Of a DNA stretch of 64,000 bases, positions 49,701 through 61,940 are shown piece by piece. Each line of letters opens with the position of its first letter. Positions within the stretch are counted from its first letter, which is position 1. The position numbers and the translations under genes are program-made. Under the pieces are notes generated by a model. It was not told the DNA's origin and made no database searches. It saw only the letters and a program-made list of their open reading frames with translations. Source of the DNA: Tubulanus polymorphus (Eukaryota; Nemertea; Palaeonemertea; Tubulaniformes; Tubulanidae). The stretch covers positions 9,832,231-9,896,230 of the forward strand of contig NC_134033.1 in NCBI RefSeq assembly GCF_964204645.1, written 5' to 3'.

Positions 49701-52700
49701 TCTAATGAAAATGATTCATCAGGGTAATAAGTTGTTTTGAATTTAGTTATTTGTCTTTAAAAATAACTTCACTAAAATCATAGAAATTTCTTGTATGAAA
49801 TCATTTTGTCCATAGACCTTGTGCAACTTTATGAAATTGCTTGATTTCTGAGGGCTTTACAATTAGGATTGTTATTGAATTTCAGAATTTATTTCATTTT
49901 ATTGCAATTCTTTTGTATAAATATGCTCTACTAAGGTTTCTCTAACAATATTATTTGTATGGGTATGAGTTACCCTTAATCAAAACTTATTTCTTATCCA
50001 AGGACCTGTGCATCTTTCTGGCGGGAATACAGTTTTCCTGAATAATGTACAAACTCGAACGGTTCAAACAATTCTTTTCATATTGAGTGGCCAGGTTTTG
50101 ATATAAGGGTTTGCACCTATTCATTGAAAAAGATATGTCTTATTTCGTTGTCTTAAACGATGTATAAGAATAATTTCTACATAACCGTATGAATCTCATG
50201 CGTTTTCTGGCTTCTATTCGATCTGTTCGAAACTTACCTACAGGTAAGTAATAAGCTATAATTCAATTTGATATAATTTGAAGTAGAAGTATTCCCAGAT
50301 AGGTGGTCAAACATTTGTTCTGAGTATAGTCTGTTGCAATGCTTATATCAAGTTCGTGGAAACAGTCACTCGTCATATAAAAGATAAAATTTACCCCATG
50401 ATTTCAATCAAAATCAACCAATAGGATTCTAGAACTTTTGACATTGTTTTACTCTTTCTAATGAAAATGATTCATCAGGGTAATAAGTAGTTTTAAATTT
50501 ATTTATTTGTCTTTAAAACTAACTTCACTAAAATCATAGAATTTTCTCGTATGAAATCAATTTGTCCATAGACCTTGTGCAACTTTATGAAATTGCTCAA
50601 TTTCTGAGGATTGTTATGAAAATATCGGCATTAATTTCATTTTATTGCAATTCTTTTGTATCAATATCCCCTACTAAGGTATCTCTAACAATACAATTTG
50701 TATGGGTATGAGTTACCCTTAATCAAAACTTAGTTTTTATCCGAGGACCTGTGCAACTTTGGGAAGGGAATACAGTTTTCCTGAATAATATTCAAACTCG
50801 AACAGTTCAAACAATTCTCTTCATATTGAGTGGCCAGATTTTGATATTAGGTGTTGCACCTATTCATAGAAAAAGATATGTCTTATTTCGATGTCTTAAA
50901 AGATTTATAAGAATAATTTCTACATAACCGTATGATTCTTATGCGTTTTCTGGCTTCTATTTGATCTGTTCGAAACTTACCTTCAGGTACGTAATACATT
51001 TTAATTCAATTTGATATCAGTTGAAGTAGAAGTATTTCAAAATAGGTGGTCAAACATTTGTTCTGAGTGTAGTAAGTTACAATGTTTATATCAAGTTCGT
51101 GGAAACAGTCACTCGTCATATAAAAGCTAACAGTTACCCCATGATTTCAATCAAAATCAACCAATAGGATTCTAGAACTTTTGACATTGTTTTACTGTTT
51201 CTAACGAAAATCATTCATCAGGGTAATAAGTTGTTTTGAATTTAGTTATTTGTCTTTAAAACTAACTTCACTTAAATCATAGAATTTTTTTGTATGAAAT
51301 CATTTTGTCCATAGACCTTGTGCAACTTTATGAAATTGCTTAATTTCTGAGGATTGTTATGAAAATATCGGAATTTATTTCATTTTTTTGCAATTCTTTT
51401 GTATAAATATGCTCTACTAAGGTTTCTCTAACAATATTATTTGTATGGGTATGAGTTACCCTTAATCAAAACTTATTTTTTATCCAAGGACCTGTACAAC
51501 TTTCGGCCGGGTATACAGTTTTCCTGAATAATGTACAAACTCGAATGGTTCAAACAATTCTCTTCATATTGAGTGGCCAGATTTTGATATTAGGTGTTGC
51601 ATCTATTCATAGAAAAAGATATGTCTTATTTCGATATCTCAAAAGATGTATAAGAAAAATTTCTACGTAACCGTATGAATCTTATGCGTTTTCTGGCTTC
51701 TATTTGATCTGTTCGAAACTTACCTACAGGTACGTAAAAAATTTTAATTCAATTTGATATAATTTGAAGTAGAAGTATTCCCAGATAGGTGGTCAAACAT
51801 TTGTTCTGAGTATAGTCTGTTGCAATGCTTATATCAAGTTCGTGGAAACAGTCACTCGTCATATAAAAGATAAAATTTACCCCATGATTTCAATCAAAAT
51901 CAACCAATAGGATTCTAGAACTTTTGACATTGTTTTACTCTTTCTAACGAAAATGATTCATCGGGGTAATAAGTTGTTTTGAATTTAGTTATTTGTCTTT
52001 AAAACTAACTTCACTAAAATCATAGAATTTTCTTGTATGAAATCAATTTGTTCATAGACCTTGTGCAACTTTATGAAATTGCTTAATTTCTGAGGATTGC
52101 TATGAAAATATCGGAATTAATTTCATTTTATTGCAATTCTTTTGTATCAATATCCCCTACTAAGGTATCTCTAACAATACAATTTGTATGGGTATGAGTT
52201 ACCCTTAATCAAAACATATATTTTATCCAAGGACCTGTGCAACTTTCGGGCGGGAATACAGTTTTCCTGAATAATCTACTAACTCGAACGGTTCAAACAA
52301 TTCTCTTCATATTGAGTGGCCAGGTTTTGATATTAGGTGTTGCACCTATTCATAGAAAAAGATATGTCTTATTTCGATATCTCAAAAGATGTATAAGAAA
52401 AATTTCTACATAACTGTATGAATCTTATGCGTTTTCTGGCTTCTATTTGATCTGTTCGAAACTTACCTACAGGTACGTAAAAAATTTTAATTCAATTTGA
52501 TATAATTTGAAGTAGAAGTATTGCCAGATAGGTGGTCAAACATTTGTTCTGAGTATAGTCTGTTGCAATGCTTATATCAAGTTCGTGGAAACAGTCACTC
52601 GGCATAAAGATAAGATTTACCCCATGATTTCAATCAAAATCAACCAATAGGATTCTAGAACTTTTGACATTGTTTTACTCTTTCTAACGAAAATGATTCA

Positions 52701-55700
52701 TCAGGGTAATAAGTTGTTTTGAATTTAGTTATTTGTCTTTAAAACTAACTTAACTAAAATCATAGAATTTTCTCGTATAAAATCAATTTGTCCATAGACC
52801 TTGTGCAACTTTATGAAATTGCTTAATTTCTGAGGATTGTTATGAAAATATCGGAAGTAATTTCATTTTATTGCAATTCTTTTGTATCAATATCCCCTAC
52901 TAAGGTATCTCTAACAATACAATTTGTATGGGTATGAGTTACCCTTAATCAAAACTTAGTTTTTATCCGAGGACCTGTGCAACTTTGGGAAGGGAAAACA
53001 GTTTTCCTGAATAATATTCAAACTCGAACAGTTCAAACAATTCTCTTCATATTGAGTGGCCAGATTTTGATATTAGGTGTTGCACCTATTCATAGAAAAA
53101 GATATGTCTCATTTCGATGTCTTAAAAGATTTATAAGAATAATTTCTACATAACCGTATGATTCTTATGCGTTTTCTGGCTTCTATTTGATCTGTTCGAA
53201 ACTTACCTTCAGGTACGTAATACATTTTAATTCAATTTGATATCAGTTGAAGTAGAAGTATTTCCAAATAGGTGGTCAAACATTTGTTCTGAGTGTAGTC
53301 AGTTGCAATGTTTATATCAAGTTCGTGGAAACAAGTCACTCATCATATAAAAGATAAAATTTACCCCATGATTCCATTCAAAATCAACCAATAGGATTCT
53401 AGGACTTTTGACATTGTTTTACTGTTTCTAAAGAAAATGATTCATCAGGGTAATAAGTTTTTTTTAATTCAATTATTTGTCTTTAAAACTAACTTCACTA
53501 AAATCATAGAATTTTCCATCAATTCAATCAATTTGTCCATAGACCTTGTGCAACTTCATGAAATTGCTTAAATTCTGAGGATTGTTATGAAAATATCGAA
53601 ATTTATTTCATTTTATTGCAATTCTTTTGTATCAATATCCCCTACTAAGGTATCTCTAACAATACAATTTGTATGGGTATGAGTTACCCTTAATCAAAAC
53701 TTAGTTTTTATCCGAGGACCTGTGCAACTTTGGGAAGGGAATACAGTTTTCCTGAATAATATTCAAACTCTAAGGGTTCAAACAATTCTCTTCATATTGA
53801 GTGGCCAGATTTTGATATTAGGTGTTGCATCTATTCATAGAAAAAGATATGTCTTATTTCGATGTCTTAAAAGATGTATAAGAAAAATTTCTACATAACC
53901 GTATGAATCTCATGCGTTTTCTGGCTTCTATTTGATCTGTTCGAAACTTACCTACAGGTACGTAAAAAATTTTAATTCAATTTGATATAATTTGAAGTAG
54001 AAGTATTCCCATATAGGTGGTCAAACATTTGTTCTGAGTATAGTCAGTTGCAATGCTTATATCAAGTTCGTGGAAACAGTCACTCGTCATAAAGATAAGA
54101 TTTACCCCATGATTTCAATCAAAATCAACCAATAGGATTCTAGAACTTTTGACATTGTTTTACTCTTTCTAATGAAAATGATTCATCAGGGTAATAAGTT
54201 GTTTTGAATTTAGTTATTTGTCTTTAAAAATAACTTCACTAAAATCATAGAAATTTCGTGTATGAAATCATTTTGTCCATAGACCTTGTGCAACTTTATG
54301 AAATTGCTTAATTTCTGAGGGCTTTACAATTAGGATTGTTATTTAATTTCAGAATTTATTTCATTTTATTGCAATTCTTTTGTATAAATATGCTCTACTA
54401 AGGTTTCTCTAACAATACAATTTGTATGGGTATGAGTTACCCTTAATCAAAACTTATTTCTTATCCAAGGACCTGTGCATCTTTCTGGCGGGAATACAGT
54501 TTTCCTGAATAATGTACAAACTCGAACGGTTCAAACAATTCTTTTCATATTGAGTGGCCAGGTTTTGATATAAGGGTTTGCACCTATTCATTGAAAAAGA
54601 TATGTCTTATTTCGTTGTCTTAAACGATGTATAAGAATAATTTCTACATAACCATATGAATCTCATGCGTTTTCTGGCTTCTATTTGATCAGTTCGAAAC
54701 TTACCTACAGGTAAGTAATAAGCTATAATTCAATTTGATATAATTTGAAGTAGAAGTATTCCCAGATAGGTGGTCAAACATTTGTTCTGAGTATAGTCTG
54801 TTGCAATGCTTATATCAAGTTCGTGGAAACAGTCACTCGTCATATAAAAGATAAAATTTACCCCATGATTTCAATCAAAATCAACCAATAGGATTCTAGA
54901 ACTTTTGACATTGTTTTACTCTTTCTAACGAAAATGATTCATCAGGGTAATAAGTAGTTTTGAATTTATTTATTTGTCTTTAAAACTAACTTCACTAAAA
55001 TCATAGAATTTTCTTGTATGAAATCAATTTGTCCATAGACCTTGTGCAACTTTTATGAAATTGCTTAATTTCTGAGGATTGTTATGAAAATATCGGCATT
55101 AATTTCATTTTATTGCAATTCTTTTGTATCAATATCCCCTACTAAGGTATCTCTAACAATACAATTTGTATGGGTATGAGTTACCCTTAATCAAAACTTA
55201 TTTTTTATCCAAGGACCTGTGCAACTTTGGGAAGGGAATACAGTTTTCCTGAATAATATTCAAACTCGAATGGTTCAAACAATTCTCTTTATATTGAGTG
55301 GCCAGATTTTGATATTAGGTATTGCACCTATTCATAGAAAAAGATATGTCTTATTTCGATGTCTTAAAAGATTTATAAGAATAATTTCTACATAACCGTA
55401 TGATTCTTATACGTTTTCTGGCTTCTATTTGATCTGTTCGAAACTTACCTACAGGTACGCAATAAATTTTAATTCAATTTGATATAATTTGAAGTAGAAG
55501 TATTCCCAGATACGTGGTCAAACATTTGTTCTGATTATAGTCATTTGCAATGCTTATATCAAGTTCGTGGAAATAGTTACTCATCATATAAGAAATAAAC
55601 ATTTACCCCATGATTTCAATCAAAATCAACCAATAGGATTCTAGAACTTTTGACATTGTTTTACTCTTTCTAACGAAAATGATTCATCAGGGTAATAAGT

Positions 55701-57640
55701 TATTTTGAATTTAGTTATTTGTCTTTAAAACTAATTTCACTAAAAACATAGAATTTTCTTCTACGAAATCATTTTGTCCATGGACCTTGTGCAACTTTAT
55801 GAAATTGCTCAATTTCTGAGGGCTTTACAATTAGGATTGTTATTGAATTTCGGAATTTATTTCATTTTATTGCAATTCTTTTGTATAGATATGCTTTACT
55901 AAGGTTTCTCTAACAATACAATTTGTATGGGTATGAGTTACCCTTAATCAAAACTTATTTTTTATCCAAGGACCTGTGCATCTTTCTGGCGGGAATACAG
56001 TTTTCCTGAATAATGTACAAACTCGAACAGTTCAAACAATTCTCTTCATATTGAGTGAAGAGGTTTTGATATAAGGGTTTGCACCTATTCATAGAAAAAG
56101 ATATGTCTTATTTCGTTGTCTTAAACGATGTATAAGAAAAATTTCTACATAACCGTATGAATCTTATGCGTTTTCTGGCTTCTATTTGATCTGTTCGAAA
56201 TTTACCTACAGGTAAGTAATAAGCTATAATTCAATTTGATATAATTTGAAGTAGAAGTATTCCCAGATAGGTGGTCAAACATTTTTTCTGAGTATAGTCA
56301 CTTGCAATGCTTTAAACAAGTTCGTTGAAACAAGTCACTCGTCATATAAAAGATAAGAGTTACCCCATGATTTCATTCAAAATCAACTACATTGCAATTC
56401 TTTTGTATGGATATGCTCAACTAAGATATCTCTAAGAATACAATTTGTATGGGTATGAGTTACCCTTAATCAAAACTTATTTTTTATCCAAGGACCTGTG
56501 CAACTTTCGGGCGGGAATACAGTTTTCCTGAATAATGTACAAACTCAAACGGTTCAAACGATTCTCTTCATATTGGGTGGCCAGGTTTTGATATAAGGTG
56601 TTGCACCTATTCATAGAAAAAGATATGTGTTATTTCGATGTCTAAAAAGATGTATAAGAAAAATGTCTACATAACCGTATGAATCTGATGCGTGTTCTGG
56701 CTTCTATTTGATCTGTTCGAAACTTACCTACAAGTACGTAATACATTTTAATTCAATTTGATATCAGTTGAAGTAGAAGTATTTCCAAATAGGTGGTCAA
56801 ACATTTGTTCTGAGTGTAGTCAGTTGCAATGTTTATATCAAGTTCGTGGAAACAAGTCACTCATCATATAAAAGATAAAAGTTACCCCATGATTCCATTC
56901 AAAATCAACCAATAGGATTCTAGGACTTTTGACATTGTTTTACTGTTTCTAAAGAAAATGATTCATCAGGGTAATAAGTTTTTTTGAATTCAATTATTTG
57001 TCTTTAAAACTAACTTCACAAAAATCATAGAATTTTCCATCAATTCAATCAATTTGTCCATAGACCTTGTGCAACTTCATGAAATTGCTTAATTTCTGCT
57101 TTACAATTAGGATTGTTTTTGGAATATCGGAATTTATTTCATTTTATTCCAATTCATTTGTATCAATGTCTTCTACTGAGGTTTCTGTAATAATCTAAGG
57201 ACCTGTGGAACTTTCGAATGGGAATACAATTTTTCGAATAATGTCCAAATTCCACAGTTCAATCAATTCTCTTCATATTGAGTGACCAGATTCCGAAGTA
57301 AGGTGTTGTTCCTATTCAAAGGAAAAAGATCTGTCTCATTTCATTGATAATGTATATATTTGATCTGTTCGAAACTTACCCACATGTACATGATAAGTTT
57401 ACATTCAATTTGATATAATTTTGAGTATAAGTATTTTCAAATAGGTGGTCAAACATTTGTTCTAAGCATAGTCATAAAGTTCATGGAAATAGTCACCCCT
57501 TAAATAAAATAAACGATTTGCTCTACGATTTCAACCAAAATTAACCGATCGATTTCTAGAACTTCTCACATTGTTTTACTCTTCAAACAGAAGACGATTT
57601 ATCAGGTATTTGCCCTATGGACTCAATTATTTATTTGACT
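34745..57640 (+). repeat. Satellite array, ~740-757 bp monomers, at least 30 copies head-to-tail
   Basis: The anchor aggtggtca occurs at 35321, 36064, 36821, 37577, 38320, 39074, 39816, 40573, 41312, 42069, 42824, 43567, 44306, 45062, 45800, 46557, 47314, 48057, 48802, 49548, 50301, 51044, 51787, 52530, 53270, 54015, 54768, 55512, 56269, 56791 and 57442. Spacings are mostly 738-757 bp; the last two (522, 651) mark shortened units. Two main forms differ near the middle: a longer one with ggctttacaattaggattgttattg and a shorter one with ggattgttatgaaaatatcgg, about 14 bp apart. All monomers share gtatgggtatgagtt, cctgtgcaacttt, cttacctacaggtacgtaa and caaccaataggattctag. Monomers near both ends are more diverged. 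Non-coding: open stretches at 44145-44378 and 48509-48772 are chance. Confidence 0.95.
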
Positions 57641-57693
57641 AAATTTTTCATGGAAGCCGAGTATCAGAATATAATTAGTTGATCCATTCATAT

Positions 57694-57706
57694 ATTAAAT
57701 CAGTAC
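57694..57706. repeat. Target-site duplication, left (attaaatcagtac)
   Basis: Identical to 57910-57922; flanks the small PLE insertion. Confidence 0.85.
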
Positions 57707-57909
57707 GATTGGTAGAACACTATATCCGTGTTGACGCGATGAGGAGAGAGTCCCACAATGATAATAAAAAGTCCGAAAATGAAACTTCGAGATAGTAGTT
57801 TCATTATTCCTGAAGATGACTATTAGGATATAGTCGAAACGTTGAAATAAACTACTATCTCGAAGTTTCATTTTCGGACTTTTTATTATCATTGTGGGAT
57901 TCTCTCCTC
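57707..57909. mobile_element. Penelope-like retroelement, short foldback insertion (copy 2)
   Basis: About 203 bp flanked by a 13-bp target duplication. The left part is the reverse complement of the 3' end (tatccgtgttgacgcgatga to gatagtagttt). The right part, in the opposite direction, runs cattattcctgaagatgact through the hammerhead to ctctcctcat. Both match the arms of the insertion at 17474-18659. It carries no coding sequence. It shows that the head-to-head 3' UTR structure arose at a second, independent site. Confidence 0.85.
57804..57850 (+). ncRNA. Hammerhead ribozyme motif (PLE copy 2)
   Basis: TTATTC, CTGAAGA (57810-57816), GACTAT/ATAGTC stem with loop TAGGAT, GAAA, C-GTT (57841-57843), then GAAATAA. 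One extra A in the 3' strand of helix I compared with 18518-18563 gives a bulge; the core is intact. Confidence 0.7.
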
Positions 57910-57922
57910 ATTAAATCAGTAC
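57910..57922. repeat. Target-site duplication, right (attaaatcagtac)
   Basis: Identical to 57694-57706. Confidence 0.85.
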
Positions 57923-58342
57923 ATTTTTACCAAATTCTTATTTCCGGGTTTATTCTTTTAAATTAATTAGGATCGGTTAGGTCTCTTAACCTTTTTTGTC
58001 TAAACCTGTTTTTTTTTCTCAAGAAATACAAATTCTCGATCATAATGAACTTATATCATGCAGAGTGAAGAGCAGTGCTTTGATTTTTCAATGCTTCATT
58101 ATTGAAATTTGATTGCATTTGATATACTTGTAAACTCTTCTATGCATGCTGAAATTCTGAATATTATGTATTTGTCAAAGTTACACAGGGCCTATTTGTC
58201 AGAACACATTTTCAAAGTTGCAGAAGGATTGAATTTTGAAGTTGCAGAAGGCCAAAGTTGCAGAAGGTCTAAAAGTTGCAGAAGGCCTGTTCGTCTGTAG
58301 TAGCGTTCGTCCGTCCGTAGACGGAATCCAGTTATTTTGGGA
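57923..58342. other. No gene; cluster of aaagttgcagaagg words
   Basis: Four or five diverged copies of 'aaagttgcagaagg' at 58215-58290, then cgttcgtccgtccgtagacg. The same words occur in the relic at 24848-25700. The open stretch 58109-58300 is a product of these words. Confidence 0.5.
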
Positions 58343-58839
58343 AGTTTTGAAGACGCTTCAAGGTAATGTCTTGATATTTGGTTTGTACATGTATCTACCC
58401 TAGACACATCTCCAGCCCAAAAACTGGCCCTGTCAGATTCAAGATGGCCGACTGGCAGCCATTGTTGTTCGCCAAAATCAGCACTTTTTACACATTTTCG
58501 AAGTTTACGAGGGAAATTTTGAAGACGCTTTGATCAATTACCTTGATCTTTCGATTATATTTGAATCTACCAAGGGCCCATCAGCATAAGAAAAATTGGG
58601 TCCATCTGACTCAAGATGGCCGTCCGATGACCTTTTTAGTGCCCAAAAATGTCAAATTTGGCCAGAATTCTAGGTCCTGTAGCTTCCTACTGGTTTGCCA
58701 TTACTCATTGCAATTTGTGATGGGTATTCTTTGTAAAGGGATGTTTTACACCTGAGACAGGTATTTTTGATCCGCCAATTTTGATGCAATTGGCGGCCAT
58801 CTTGGTGTCATTAGTACTTATTTGTAGGTGGGAAAAAGT

Positions 58840-59450
58840 TTTTCGACATTATATTGATACCTAAGCATATTTTGCTACAACAATGAATTAGAAAGTTGTA
58901 GCGTATAACGTGTTCTATGATTGGGGTGAGTTTCAAGTTCATTGGTTTTTTATATGGCCACCAGGGGGCGTTGAATAATACAATATCTTAGTATTTCTAT
59001 ATTATATTTGTACCAATACATATTTTGTTACCGCAATCAATTGCAAAGTTGTAGCTCATGACATCTTCCATGATTATGGTGAGTTTTAAGGACATTAGTT
59101 AATGTATATGGTCACAAGGGGGCGTTGAATAGTAGAATAACCTGGTATTTCCTTATCATATTGGTACCTAGGCATATTTTGTTACCATCATCAATTGCAA
59201 AGTTGTAGTTCATGACATGTTCTATGAATATGGTGAGTTACAAGGTTATTGGGTTTTGAATATGGTCACCAGGGGGCGTTGAATAGTAGAATAACTTAGT
59301 ATTTCCATATTAAATTGTCAACGAGGCATTGTTTGTTATCACAATCAATTACAAAATCGTAGCTGCTAACATGTTTTATGATTGTATTGAGTTTCAAGGT
59401 CATCGGTGGTTTTTATATGGTCACCTGAGGGCGTTGAATATTGAAATTGT
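58840..59450 (+). repeat. Minisatellite, four ~154-bp units with CTCF-like cores
   Basis: Each unit holds catattttg.tac, caatcaattgcaaagttgtag, tgttctatga..atggtgagtt and a final ccaccagggggcgttgaat or variant. The G-rich cores start at 58958, 59112, 59266 and 59421, a steady 154-155 bp. At 10040-10180 the same unit occurs once. Confidence 0.85.
58958..58970 (+). promoter_or_regulatory. CTCF-like motif CCACCAGGGGGCG
   Basis: Exact core match as at 10148-10160. Related cores in the next units are TCACAAGGGGGCG (59112-59124), TCACCAGGGGGCG (59266-59278) and TCACCTGAGGGCG (59421-59433), all in the same direction. Confidence 0.4.
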
Positions 59451-59505
59451 TTGATTGTTGAGCATTTGAAACCACTTCCCAAGTGGGCATGGTGCCCCTG
59501 GACCC

Positions 59506-60344
59506 CTAGTTTAAGTGAAGACAATACTGTTCAATTACGTCTACTAAACTGATTACTTCTAACTTTATTTTAGCCCATGGCATACTATTTAGAAACTGCT
59601 GTCCTACGATTGTGTCACGAATCTGTTGGGTGAGTGAAGTTAGTTTTGACTCCGATAGATTATCGAGATTTCTTTTCCTGTGCTTGTGATTTTTAGGTAA
59701 ATTGAAACCAGAAAATCGTTTTCTGAAAACTGCAGGCACCTGGTTTCAAATTGCCAAAACCGATTCAATTTTTCCATACTGACCATCAAGGTAAAATAGC
59801 AAATCACAAATTTTTATGACGAATGAAGTGCCTGCTTGCCCGCTATTGGGTGGAAACCTGCATGATTTCCCCTCAAAATATGTTAGTACTTCATTTGAAA
59901 AACGTTTGTACGCACTTTTGGGATCCAATACTTTTTGAGGCAAGTCCTTGCCAACAGCTTCTCTGGCAGAAGCCATAAGCAAGTTACATGCATTTGGTAA
60001 TTGTGTTGGCTCTGGAGGTTGCTGGCAAGCATTACAGTCTACTTGATGCTTAACAGGTATTGTGAAAAACCGCATTCCAAATGTCTCTATAATATCAATT
60101 ATTTCACTCTCCGGGTCTGCCGATATGCTATTGTCATGCGTCGTGGTGGAACTCGCCTTGGCATCAGTGATATTATATTGACAGGGGAGGTTTACTAAGC
60201 CAGCAAACTCATTCCATAACTGTAGAGTGGTATAGCAATCATGGTCCTCAATTATAAAGAATTTCCACGAAGCCAATACTTTACCATCATCGCCAATGGC
60301 CATAACAGCCACTGTTTTGGTCATCAGATTTGCAACAAAAAAAT
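59506..60344 (-). pseudogene. Open exon of unknown protein with one in-frame TGA
   Basis: The minus strand, after a good acceptor (ttttctttctttgccag), reads FFVANLMTKTVAVMAIGDDG through ...HQVDCNACQQPPEPTQLP... and ...GTSFVIKICDLLFYLDGQYG to ESVLAI. It then meets TGA (59746-59748) and goes on in the same frame with NQVPAVFRKRFSGFNLPKNH to EQYCLHLN, about 278 codons in all. I do not recognise the family. Composition is protein-like (balanced, CxxC in the middle, no low complexity), unlike the chance ORFs around it. The final TAG is supplied by the CTAG end of the neighbouring family B element, so the true C-terminus may be cut off. It could be a decayed gene, a transposon-derived ORF, or an exon with a reassigned or erroneous TGA. 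No promoter is assigned. Confidence 0.5.
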
Positions 60345-61790
60345 CTGGCAAAGAAAGAAAATTCATTAGAAAAATATCTATAAATCTGTTTTCTTGAAAA
60401 TCTATAGGGGCCTATAATAATTGATATTTTCTTCTTTCCAGGGAAAAGAAGAAAAGAAGTCATAAGCTTGTTTAACTGTTACCAGTTTGTAAAAAAAAAA
60501 TTCAGAGCCAAGTGCATAGTTACTTTAAAATGTTTTTTAGCATGAAAAAAAAAGTAATCAAAAACAAATGTATTTATGTGTGGTGTTTAATTATTTGAAT
60601 TGAATAAAGAAAAAATTAGAATTTTTGTAAGAAAATTCAGTCAATTAGTATTAGTTCAGTCTCTAGTACTAATTCAGTCTCAATTAGTATTATTGTATTA
60701 TGAAAAGTAGAAATCCACTGAAAAATAAATTGGCTGATATGTGGGATTCGAACACAATTGCTTAGAGCATGGAGAAAGGTCAAGGTCGTATGTTAATGCG
60801 AAGATACAGACGAATCTTGATAACATTTATAATCAGTACGAAAAAACATATATGCACTAACCATTCATGTTTTAAAAACATCTACTAAGCAAGAAAATAG
60901 TATTTCATTTGTGATTGCCAAGCTTTATATCAACTTTTCATTTTTTTAATGTCAATATAAGAGGAAAATCTTACCTTATTTCAAAAAATGATAGATCGTC
61001 GACCTATTTCCGGTTTTGAGATCTGCACCGTGATTGGTTGTTGTGAAACAATATCTAGCCAATAGCAGCTCACGACACAACCAACGATTAGTACCGTGTA
61101 CTCGTTAGCGATAAAAACACTATATATCATGAAATCAGAAGCCTGACACATAAAAATCGCGAAACATATTTTATTGCTATGAATAATGAAAATTTCGACA
61201 GATAATGAAATTTTTTAGCGGGTCTTCTTTCTATATGCGGGCGGTGGACGCAAATCTAATACTTTCATTCTCGTGGCCTAACGTGACTTGACCCTCATAA
61301 AAATCCATTTACCCTTGGTTAAAGAAGATAACAGCTAGTCGATACGGCCTTGAAATTTAGTATAAATAGATAGTTTACCGTGTTGGTAAAACCGAAAAGT
61401 GAACGAAAGTCGTGCAGACTTTTCCTGTGCTACGACTAACCAGCTCGGTCAACACTCCAAAAACTCTGCCCTGGTAATTTGTTTCCCAAGATCCTTCAGT
61501 AGAAATAGTTCTAGGTCACGAAATAGGTCCAGAAACATTGTTAAAAGAAAAGTCGAATTATACTCTGATTACCCTATAAAAGTACCCACATTGTCATTGA
61601 CACAAATTTTAGCCATCTCAAGGTATATATCTCAAGTTAAGACTTAACTAAAAGTGTTAACGTAATTGAAATTTCCAGAATGAAAACACAATCTTTTACA
61701 ATTTGTAACATCCTATCACTTTAAACTACCCTAAACTACCGAATTAAATATATACACCTATGTTTAATAATTGAAATTTCTACTCAGGGT
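60345..61790. other. No gene; possible promoter-like CCAAT pair near 61033-61063
   Basis: An inverted CCAAT box (attgg 61033-61037) and a direct one (ccaat 61059-61063) stand 26 bp apart, about 700 bp upstream of the minus-strand open exon. A ~42-bp stretch at 61236-61278 matches the reverse complement of 20331-20372. Otherwise AT-rich with no recognised repeat. Confidence 0.35.
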
Positions 61791-61940
61791 TGTTTCGTGT
61801 CGTCCTCTATATCAATTAAATCAGTCAAAACGAGAGAGATTAATTCGAACACGTTTATTCTAAGCAACCACCATTTTATAAAGTAATTCTCAAGCGCCAT
61901 CTGGCGGTACAAAATACAATTAGATATACATATTGTAACA
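61791..61940 (-). repeat. Probable 3' LTR of the Ty3/gypsy element
   Basis: On the minus strand it starts TGTTACAATATG directly after the purine tract AGGAAAAGGGA (61941-61951) and ends GAAACA, giving TGTT...AACA borders over 150 bp. It contains TTATAAAATGG (TATA-like) and AATAAA (polyadenylation signal, minus strand of 61854-61859). The 5' LTR lies outside the window, so the length cannot be confirmed. Confidence 0.5.

Larger units (their letters stand above)
58343..59509 (+). mobile_element. Dispersed family B element, copy 2, with Helitron-like 3' end
   Basis: It matches 9540-10200 in order (ttttgaagacgcttcaaggt, attcaagatggccgactggc, tgccattactcattgcaatt, gccaccagggggcgttgaat), then extends through three more module copies. 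The end reads GGGCA-TGG-TGCCC (59485-59497, a perfect hairpin), eight bases, and CTAG (59506-59509) followed by T. A hairpin just upstream of CTRR and then T is the hallmark of Helitron 3' ends. No Rep/helicase is present, so it would be non-autonomous. The 5' end is not defined. Confidence 0.55.

Noticed and set aside
34745-57640. Long regular repeats as a possible CRISPR-like array
   Set aside because: Units are ~750 bp, whole-unit similar with no unique spacers, in eukaryotic DNA. This is a satellite.
57695-57892. 65-codon open stretch (minus)
   Set aside because: Lies across the small PLE foldback; not the GIY-YIG frame.
58109-58300. 63-codon open stretch with repeated VAEG / SCRR
   Set aside because: A product of the aaagttgcagaagg word repeat.
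61033-61063. CCAAT pair as a promoter for the minus-strand open exon
   Set aside because: Suggestive only: no TATA, initiator or first exon could be linked to it.
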